This document shows, piece after piece, positions 58,846-64,000 of a stretch of DNA of 64,000 nucleotides (position 1 is its first letter; every line of letters begins with the position of its first letter). The notes beneath the pieces were generated by a model, which saw only the letters and a list, made by a program, of their open reading frames with translations, had not been told where the DNA came from and made no database searches. Made by a program: the position numbers and the translations under genes. Source of the DNA: Streptomyces sp. S.PNR 29 (GTDB lineage: Bacteria > Actinomycetota > Actinomycetes > Streptomycetales > Streptomycetaceae); assembly GCF_030386795.1 (NCBI RefSeq), contig NZ_JANUQM010000014.1, forward strand, positions 1 through 64,000. Reading direction: 5' to 3'.

Positions 58846-59976
58846 ATGACTGACACCCCGCAGCGCACCCGTCCCCTCCGCGTCCTCGCCGCCATGTCGG
58901 GCGGGGTCGACTCCGCCGTCGCCGCCGCCCGCGCGGCCGAGGCGGGTCACGACGTGACCGGCGTCCATCTCGCGCTCTCCGCGAACCCGCAGTCCTTCCG
59001 GACGGGCGCGCGGGGCTGCTGCACCATCGAGGACTCGCGCGACGCCCGCCGCGCCGCCGACGTCATCGGCATCCCGTTCTACGTGTGGGACCTCGCCGAC
59101 CGCTTCCGGGAGGACGTCGTCGAGGACTTCGTCGCCGAGTACGAGGCCGGCCGCACCCCGAACCCGTGCCTGCGCTGCAACGAGAAGATCAAGTTCGCGG
59201 CCCTGCTGGACAAGGCGCTGGCCCTGGGCTTCGACGCGGTGTGCACCGGCCACTACGCCAAGATCGTCACGCTCGCCGACGGCACCCGCGAACTGCACCG
59301 CGCGTCCGACATGGCCAAGGACCAGTCGTACGTCCTCGGTGTCCTGGACGACAAGCAGCTCGCCCACGCCATGTTCCCGCTCGGCGACACGGTCACCACC
59401 AAGGACGAGATCCGCGCGGAGGCCGAGCGCCGCGGGCTCGCCGTCGCCAAGAAGCCGGACTCGCACGACATCTGCTTCATCGCCGACGGCGACACGCAGG
59501 GCTTCCTGGCGCAGCGGCTGGGCAAGGCCGAGGGCGACATCGTCGACGAGGCCGGCAACAAACTGGGCACCCACGAGGGCGCGTACGGCTTCACGATCGG
59601 CCAGCGCAAGGGACTGCGCATCGGCACGCCCGCCCCCGACGGCAAGCCGCGCTACGTCCTCGACATCTCCCCGGTCAACAACACGGTGACGGTCGGCCCG
59701 GCCGACGCCCTGGACGTCACCGGGCTGCGCGCGATCAAGCCCCGCTGGTGCGGCGCCGCCCCCACCGGCCCCGGCACCTACACCGCCCAGCTCCGCGCCC
59801 ACGGCGGCGAGACCGAGGTGACCGCCGAGCCGGTCGACGGCGACCTTCAGGTGTCGTTCGCACAGCCGGTCCGCGGTGTCGCCCCCGGCCAGGCGATCGT
59901 CCTGTACGACGGCACGCGCGTGGTGGGGTCGGCGACGATCGCGTCGACGGTGCGCGCGACGGCCGGCGTGGCCTGA
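58846..59976 (+). CDS. mnmA: tRNA-specific 2-thiouridylase MnmA
   Basis: 376 residues from ATG 58846 with GGAAGGG upstream. It adds sulfur to U34 of Lys, Glu and Gln tRNAs. The PP-loop is '[20 protein letters not shown]', the catalytic cysteines lie in '[12 protein letters not shown]' and [12 protein letters not shown], and '[10 protein letters not shown]' belongs to the central domain. Close to the cysteine desulfurase, which can supply the persulfide. Confidence 0.95.
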   Translation: MTDTPQRTRPLRVLAAMSGGVDSAVAAARAAEAGHDVTGVHLALSANPQSFRTGARGCCTIEDSRDARRAADVIGIPFYVWDLADRFREDVVEDFVAEYEAGRTPNPCLRCNEKIKFAALLDKALALGFDAVCTGHYAKIVTLADGTRELHRASDMAKDQSYVLGVLDDKQLAHAMFPLGDTVTTKDEIRAEAERRGLAVAKKPDSHDICFIADGDTQGFLAQRLGKAEGDIVDEAGNKLGTHEGAYGFTIGQRKGLRIGTPAPDGKPRYVLDISPVNNTVTVGPADALDVTGLRAIKPRWCGAAPTGPGTYTAQLRAHGGETEVTAEPVDGDLQVSFAQPVRGVAPGQAIVLYDGTRVVGSATIASTVRATAGVA

Positions 59977-60016
59977 GCCGAGCCGCCGGCCACGCGCGCG
60001 TGCCCGGCCGTTTCCG

Positions 60017-60796
60017 TCACGCCGCGAAGAACTCCGTCAGCACCGGCGCCAGAACCTCCGGCTCCACCATGTGGCTCTGGCCCGGCAGCGAGCGGTACGT
60101 GCCCTCGGGCACGGCCTGCGCCACAGCCTGGGCCGCCTCACGCAGCCAGGCGGGGCTCGCGCCGCCCGCCAGGGACAGCACGGGGACGGTCACCGAGGCC
60201 AGCCGGGACCGGGGGACCCGGGCGTCGCCCATGACGGCGTCGTCGTGCGCGAGGCTCGGGGCGATCGACTCCATACCCGCCCACATGGGGGACTGACGGG
60301 CGCCCCGGATGACGCCCTCGCCCAGACCGGTGAGCCTCAGGAACAGCTCGACCGCGTCCCCGCGCCGCCCCTCCGTCAGCGCCTTCGTCAGCCTTTCGGT
60401 GTACTCCGCGCGCTCCTTCACGCCGTCCTCGGACATCGCGTACGGCACCTCGTACACGGCGGCCCGGCGCACCGGCAGCCCGCCCGCCACCGCCTGAAGC
60501 ACCAGCGCGCCGCCCGACGAGATGCCGTACAGCGACGCCTCACCGCCCGCTGCCTCGATCAGCGCCGCCAGGTCCTCGACCTCCCGCTCCACCGCGTACG
60601 GCGCCGTCTCACCGCTCTCGCCGCGGCCCCGGCGGTCGTACACGACGACGCTGAAACGCTCCGAGAGCGGCACGGCCAGCGGGGCCAGCGTGGCGCCCGT
60701 CGACATCGCGCCGCTCACGAGGATGACCGGGCGGCCCCGTCCGGTGGTTTCGTACGCGATGCGGGTGCCGTCCCGCGAAAGGGTGTTCTTGTCCAT
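60017..60796 (-). CDS. alpha/beta-fold hydrolase
   Basis: 259 residues from ATG 60796. 'PVILVSGAMSTGATLAPLAV' forms the oxyanion region, 'VVVYDRRGRGESG' is a family motif, the nucleophile elbow is YGISSGGAL, and the catalytic His lies in 'LPGQSHMVEPEVLAP'. No signal peptide, so cytoplasmic. Substrate unknown. Confidence 0.9.
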   Translation of the reverse strand: MDKNTLSRDGTRIAYETTGRGRPVILVSGAMSTGATLAPLAVPLSERFSVVVYDRRGRGESGETAPYAVEREVEDLAALIEAAGGEASLYGISSGGALVLQAVAGGLPVRRAAVYEVPYAMSEDGVKERAEYTERLTKALTEGRRGDAVELFLRLTGLGEGVIRGARQSPMWAGMESIAPSLAHDDAVMGDARVPRSRLASVTVPVLSLAGGASPAWLREAAQAVAQAVPEGTYRSLPGQSHMVEPEVLAPVLTEFFAA

Positions 60797-60848
60797 GGCT
60801 GTGCAGACTGCCGTACGGCACGCGATTAAGCGGTGCCGACACTTCCGG

Positions 60849-61172
60849 TCACACCACTTCCACTTCGTAGAAGCAGAGGTGGTCCTTGATCTCCGCCACG
60901 TCCGGCTTCGGGTCCGGATACGCCCAGACGAGGTCCGGTGCCTCCGGAAGGGACCAGTAGGACGCGGTCCCCTTGAAGGGGCAGTACGTGTGCGTGCCGG
61001 ACGGCGTCAGCAGGTCGAGCCGTACGTCCTCGGCCGGGATGTAGTACCGGTCCGGACAGCCGGTCTCCCGCAGGACCAGGGGCCGGTCGCTCTCCGCCAG
61101 GACCTGCTCGCCGTGCACCACGCGCACGTGCCGGCTGCTCCGCTCGATGGTGATGTGGTGGCCTTCGGTCAC
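60849..61172 (-). CDS. DUF427 family protein
   Basis: 107 residues from GTG 61172 with AAGGAGG eight bases upstream, which sets this start against the longer frame. 'HHITIERSSRHVRVVHGEQV', 'VLRETGCPDRYYIPAEDVRL', 'HTYCPFKGTASYWSL' and 'DLVWAYPDPKPDVAEIKDHL' are the standard DUF427 blocks. Function not established. Divergent from the methyltransferase. Confidence 0.92.
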   Translation of the reverse strand: MTEGHHITIERSSRHVRVVHGEQVLAESDRPLVLRETGCPDRYYIPAEDVRLDLLTPSGTHTYCPFKGTASYWSLPEAPDLVWAYPDPKPDVAEIKDHLCFYEVEVV

Positions 61173-61256
61173 GATCGACCCTCCTTGGGTAGCCGAGTCT
61201 CCGGATACAGCGCAGGCTGAAGCCGAGTTCTTCCCCTCCCCAGCAGGAGGCGTCCC

Positions 61257-62060
61257 ATGGGAGCCACCGAACCCGCCAGGAACCGCAGCAGTCTCGCCCA
61301 CCAGGTCCGCTACGCCCTGCGGTACCCGGAGCGCGTTCCCGCCCACGCCCGGCGGGCCCTGCGCGACGCGCTGCTGCGGATGCGGTACCGCGACCACATC
61401 TCGTACTACCGCGCCGTGATGGCCTCCGACACGGCACGCAGCGCCGAGGCGGCGGTGGGCCACAACCCCTCGCGCGAGAAGTGGGCGCGGGTCGGCCGGA
61501 TGCAGTTCGACTACCTGATGCGGCACGGGCTGAAGCCGCAGGACCGGATGCTGGAGATCGGCTGCGGCAACCTGCGTGCCGGGCGGCTGTTCATCGAGTA
61601 CCTCAACCACGGCAACTACTACGGCATCGACATCTCGCCGCACATCCTGCTCTCCGCCCAGGACACCCTGGTACGCGAGGGCCTGCAGTCCAAGCTGCCG
61701 TACCTGGTGCTCGCCGACGACCTCACCTTCGCCTTCCTGCCCGACGGGCACTTCGACGTCGTGCACGCGCACAGCGTCTTCTCGCACTCGCCCCGGCACG
61801 TCATCGAGGAGTGCTTCGCCCACGTCGGCCGCATCCTCGCACCCGGCGGGTTCTTCGACTTCACGTTCGACCGGACGAAGGGTGAGGAACACCACGTGCT
61901 GCACGAGGACTTCTACTACCGGGCCGAGACGCTCGTCGAACTCGCCGCGCAGTACGGCCTGTCGGCCCGGCTCATGCACGACTGGGAGCAACTCCCGCAC
62001 CGCCAGTCGAAAATGCGGGTCACCGCGATGTCCGAGCAGGCCCGTACCGTGGGCTCATGA
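61257..62060 (+). CDS. SAM-dependent methyltransferase
   Basis: 267 residues from ATG 61257 with AGGAGG upstream. After an 80-residue basic helical N-terminus comes a class I fold: motif I 'DRMLEIGCGNLRAGRLFIEY', 'YYGIDISPHILLSAQD', 'FDVVHAHSVFSHSPRHVIEE', then 'GRILAPGGFFDFTFDRTKGE'. Substrate unknown. It overlaps the next gene by four bases (ATGA), so the two are translationally coupled. Confidence 0.88.
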   Translation: MGATEPARNRSSLAHQVRYALRYPERVPAHARRALRDALLRMRYRDHISYYRAVMASDTARSAEAAVGHNPSREKWARVGRMQFDYLMRHGLKPQDRMLEIGCGNLRAGRLFIEYLNHGNYYGIDISPHILLSAQDTLVREGLQSKLPYLVLADDLTFAFLPDGHFDVVHAHSVFSHSPRHVIEECFAHVGRILAPGGFFDFTFDRTKGEEHHVLHEDFYYRAETLVELAAQYGLSARLMHDWEQLPHRQSKMRVTAMSEQARTVGS

Positions 62061-62596
62061 ACATCTGCGTCTTTCTCTCCGCCGCCGACCTCGACGAGCG
62101 CTACACCCGCCCCGCGCGGGAGTTCGCGAAACTCCTCGGCAAGGGCGGGCACACCCTCGTGTGGGGCGGCTCGGACGTGGGCCTGATGAAGGTGGTCGCC
62201 GACGGCGTGCAGGAGGCCGGCGGCCGGCTGGTGGGCGTCTCCGTGCGGTTCCTCGCCGCCAAGGCGCGGCCGGGCGTCGACGAGATGGTGATCGCGAAGG
62301 ACCTCGCCGAACGCAAGAGGCTCCTCCTGGAGAAGGCCGACGCCGTCGTGATCATGGTGGGCGGCACCGGCACGCTCGACGAGGCGACCGAGATCCTGGA
62401 GCTGAAGAAGCACGGGCACACCGACAAGCCGGTCGTGCTGCTCAACACCGCGGGCTTCTACGACGGCCTCAAGGAGCAGTTCCGCCGCATGGAGGACGAG
62501 GGGTTCCTCCCGCGCCCGCTCACCGACCTGGTGTTCTTCGCGGAGGAGCCGGTGGGGGCGCTGGCCTACCTGGAGGAGAGCCGGGGCGTGGAGTGA
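62057..62596 (+). CDS. LOG-family protein (TIGR00730, cytokinin-activating type)
   Basis: 179 residues from ATG 62057. The LOG signature is present as VGGTGTLDEATE together with 'LAERKRLLLEKADAVVIMVG', supplying the Arg and Glu of the phosphoribohydrolase site. Family members release base from nucleoside 5'-monophosphates, cytokinin precursors in plant-associated bacteria. The usual PGG is VGG here. Cotranslated with the methyltransferase. Confidence 0.9.
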   Translation: MNICVFLSAADLDERYTRPAREFAKLLGKGGHTLVWGGSDVGLMKVVADGVQEAGGRLVGVSVRFLAAKARPGVDEMVIAKDLAERKRLLLEKADAVVIMVGGTGTLDEATEILELKKHGHTDKPVVLLNTAGFYDGLKEQFRRMEDEGFLPRPLTDLVFFAEEPVGALAYLEESRGVE

Positions 62597-62614
62597 GCAT
62601 CCGGTGATGCGAGC

Positions 62615-63313
62615 ATGGCGGACATGGCTACTCATGTGATCACCGGAGCGGGTTCCGGCATCGGCGCGGCCGCGGCCCGCCGTCTGCACGCGCGCGGGGA
62701 CGACCTCGTGCTGCACGCGCGTGACGCGGGCCGGGCGAAGGAGCTGGCGGCGCAGTTCCCCGGCGCCCGGACGCTGGTCGGCGACCTGGCGGACCCCGAC
62801 AAGCTCTCCTGGGCGTTCTCGCACCAGTCGCTCCCGGACCGCGTGGACTCCCTGCTGCACATCGCCGGCGTGGTCGACCTCGGCCCGGTCGGCGAGCTGA
62901 CCCCGAAGACCTGGCGCCACCAGCTCAACGTCAACCTGATCGCCCCCGCCGAGCTGACCCGCCACTTCCTGCCCCAGCTGCGTGCCGCCCGGGGCCACGT
63001 GGTGTTCGTCAACTCGGGCGCCGGCCTGAACGCCCACGCCGACTGGTCCGCGTACGCCGCCTCCAAGCACGGCCTGAAGGCCCTGGCCGATTCCCTGCGC
63101 CAGGAGGAACACCCCCACGGCGTCCGCGTCACCACCGTCTACCCCGGCCGCACCGCCAGCCCCATGCAGGCCAAGGTCCACCAGCAGGAGGGCAAGGAGT
63201 ACGACCCCTCGAAGTGGATCGACCCCGAGTCGGTGGCGACGACCATCCTGATGGCCCTGGACCTGCCGAGGGACGCGGAGGTCAACGACCTGACGGTTCG
63301 GCCGGGGAGGTAG
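62615..63313 (+). CDS. short-chain dehydrogenase/reductase
   Basis: 232 residues from ATG 62615 (ATG 62624 also possible). The cofactor loop is 'HVITGAGSGIGAAAARRLHA', the LHIAGV strand replaces the common NNAG, and the catalytic Ser-Tyr-Lys are in 'HVVFVNSGAGLNAHADWSAY' followed by AASKHG. Substrate and cofactor preference unknown, though the Arg after the loop favours NADP. It follows the LOG gene by 18 bp and may share its transcript. Confidence 0.9.
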   Translation: MADMATHVITGAGSGIGAAAARRLHARGDDLVLHARDAGRAKELAAQFPGARTLVGDLADPDKLSWAFSHQSLPDRVDSLLHIAGVVDLGPVGELTPKTWRHQLNVNLIAPAELTRHFLPQLRAARGHVVFVNSGAGLNAHADWSAYAASKHGLKALADSLRQEEHPHGVRVTTVYPGRTASPMQAKVHQQEGKEYDPSKWIDPESVATTILMALDLPRDAEVNDLTVRPGR

Positions 63314-63333
63314 CGGCTCGATGCCGGTCGGTG

Positions 63334-63455
63334 AATCCAGCCCGTCCGGCGCTTGAGGACGAGGCCGTTCTGGCCGAAGCGGGGGTCTGGGCGCGCGGCC
63401 CCCAGCGGGGGTCCGGGGGCGGAGCCCCTGGCGGGGGCCGGGCAGCGCCCCGGGA
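63334..63455. repeat. GC-rich streptomycete intergenic repeat
   Basis: The stretch beginning AATCCAGCCCGTCCGGCGCT and continuing TGAGGACGAGG, then GGGGGTCTGGG and a block CCCCCAGCGGGGGTCCGGGG, matches from memory a dispersed element often seen between Streptomyces genes. Its inverted G/C blocks can fold into strong hairpins. It may terminate the SDR gene transcript. Dispersal in this genome cannot be checked from one window. Confidence 0.55.
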
Positions 63456-63520
63456 GGGGACGGGCAGGGCGGCGGGGGCGAGAACCCCACGCAAGCGCCC
63501 CCCTACGTAGGCTTCCCCAT

Positions 63521-64000
63521 GTGAACGCACACTTCAGCTTCAGCCCCGCAACCGGCATCGGCTCCATGCCCGGCGGCGACGCCAGGGAGGCCGCCAAGAC
63601 AGTCACGGGCACCTTCGAGGACTTCCCGTTCCTGCCCGAGCTGCCCGCCCGCGGACCCGGCGCGGACATGATCGGCCGGACCGCCGGAATGCTCGTCGAG
63701 CTGTACGCGCGCGTGGAGCCCAGCGGCTGGCGGATCGGCGACCGGCCGGGCCGGGACAGCAAGCGGGCACGGTCCTGGCTCGGCGAGGACCTCGACGCGC
63801 TGGAGGAGTTCACGCAGGGCTACGAAGGCCCGCTGAAGGTGCAGGCCGTCGGACCCTGGACGCTGGCCGCGGCCCTGGAACTGAAGAACGGCGAGGCCGC
63901 CCTCTCCGACCCCGGCGCCTGCCGCGACCTCGCCGCCTCGCTCGCCGAGGGCCTGCGGCTGCACCTCGCCGAGGCACGGCGCCGCGTACCCGGCGCCCAG
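63521..64000 (+). CDS. MetE-like methionine synthase, 5' part
   Basis: From GTG 63521 the frame runs open to the window edge (160 residues). 'FSPATGIGSMPGGDAREAAK', 'FPFLPELPARGPGADMIGRT' and 'LKVQAVGPWTLAAALELKNG' are typical of the short actinobacterial cobalamin-independent methionine synthase-like proteins. These correspond to the C-terminal catalytic half of MetE. The downstream zinc-binding residues lie outside the window. The methyl-donor partner is not shown here. Confidence 0.88.
   Translation, partial: MNAHFSFSPATGIGSMPGGDAREAAKTVTGTFEDFPFLPELPARGPGADMIGRTAGMLVELYARVEPSGWRIGDRPGRDSKRARSWLGEDLDALEEFTQGYEGPLKVQAVGPWTLAAALELKNGEAALSDPGACRDLAASLAEGLRLHLAEARRRVPGAQ

Noticed and set aside
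58786-59802. Extension of the amidase frame through mnmA
   Set aside because: It is the shadow of mnmA; the Tat-like signal begins at ATG 58785.

Overview
The window is a high-GC, densely packed stretch of an actinomycete chromosome, almost certainly Streptomyces. Evidence: strong third-position GC bias, many GTG/TTG starts, ATGA/GTGA start-stop overlaps, many lipoproteins and one Tat-type amidase, a GlgE maltosyltransferase, tandem secreted M4 proteases, a rare TTA codon, and a gene order that, from memory, resembles the Streptomyces coelicolor SCO544x-SCO549x region. No tRNA, rRNA, insertion sequence, integrase or CRISPR array was seen.

Layout. 1-2261: 5' part of glgE and a secreted subtilisin, both on the minus strand. 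2579-7664: a two-gene unit, a small Pepco/trypco-like protein overlapping a 1569-residue caspase-like peptidase/Hsp90-type ATPase/repeat protein. It looks like a predicted conflict (immunity or cell-death) system. 7794-15000: alpha-glucan phosphorylase, a DUF1990 protein, and two tandem thermolysin-like proteases, the second with a P domain. 15256-24134: a heterodimeric ABC exporter, the glycogen debranching enzyme glgX, and two tandem L,D-transpeptidase lipoproteins. 24254-28443: enoyl-CoA hydratase, a regulatory ATP-binding protein with a TTA codon, a YncE-like propeller lipoprotein, a MerR regulator and an EF-hand protein. 28491-31887: an ABC ATPase, leuA with a leucine-rich leader peptide and hairpin, and a divergent GntR regulator with direct repeats in the shared promoter region. 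31906-36440: a minus-strand cluster of membrane TIR protein, TIR-TIR-GUN4-like protein, SPFH/band-7 protein and a signal-less GH25 muramidase. This is the second and most unusual conflict-like locus. 36506-41056: serine/glycine metabolism (gcvT-gcvH-glyA-sdaA) behind a tandem glycine riboswitch. 41240-43666: a P-loop kinase-like protein and two SseB-like paralogues. 43975-50238: an oligopeptide ABC importer operon (permease, binding protein, permease, two ATPases). 50302-56784: a TRIC-type channel, an esterase, a thioesterase, an MDMPI-like protein, WYL and TetR regulators and small membrane proteins. 56912-59976: cysteine desulfurase, an amidase and the tRNA 2-thiolation enzyme mnmA. 60017-64000: hydrolase, DUF427, methyltransferase, LOG-family protein, an SDR, an intergenic repeat and the 5' part of a MetE-like methionine synthase.

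Most genes are ordinary streptomycete core metabolism. Glycogen/alpha-glucan genes (glgE, glgP, glgX) are spread over 20 kb. One-carbon genes are joined by a glycine-sensing leader. The cysteine desulfurase can supply sulfur to MnmA. The two conflict-like loci at 2.6-7.7 kb and 31.9-36.4 kb are the parts most worth experimental attention. All family assignments are by eye from motifs; no database search was run.
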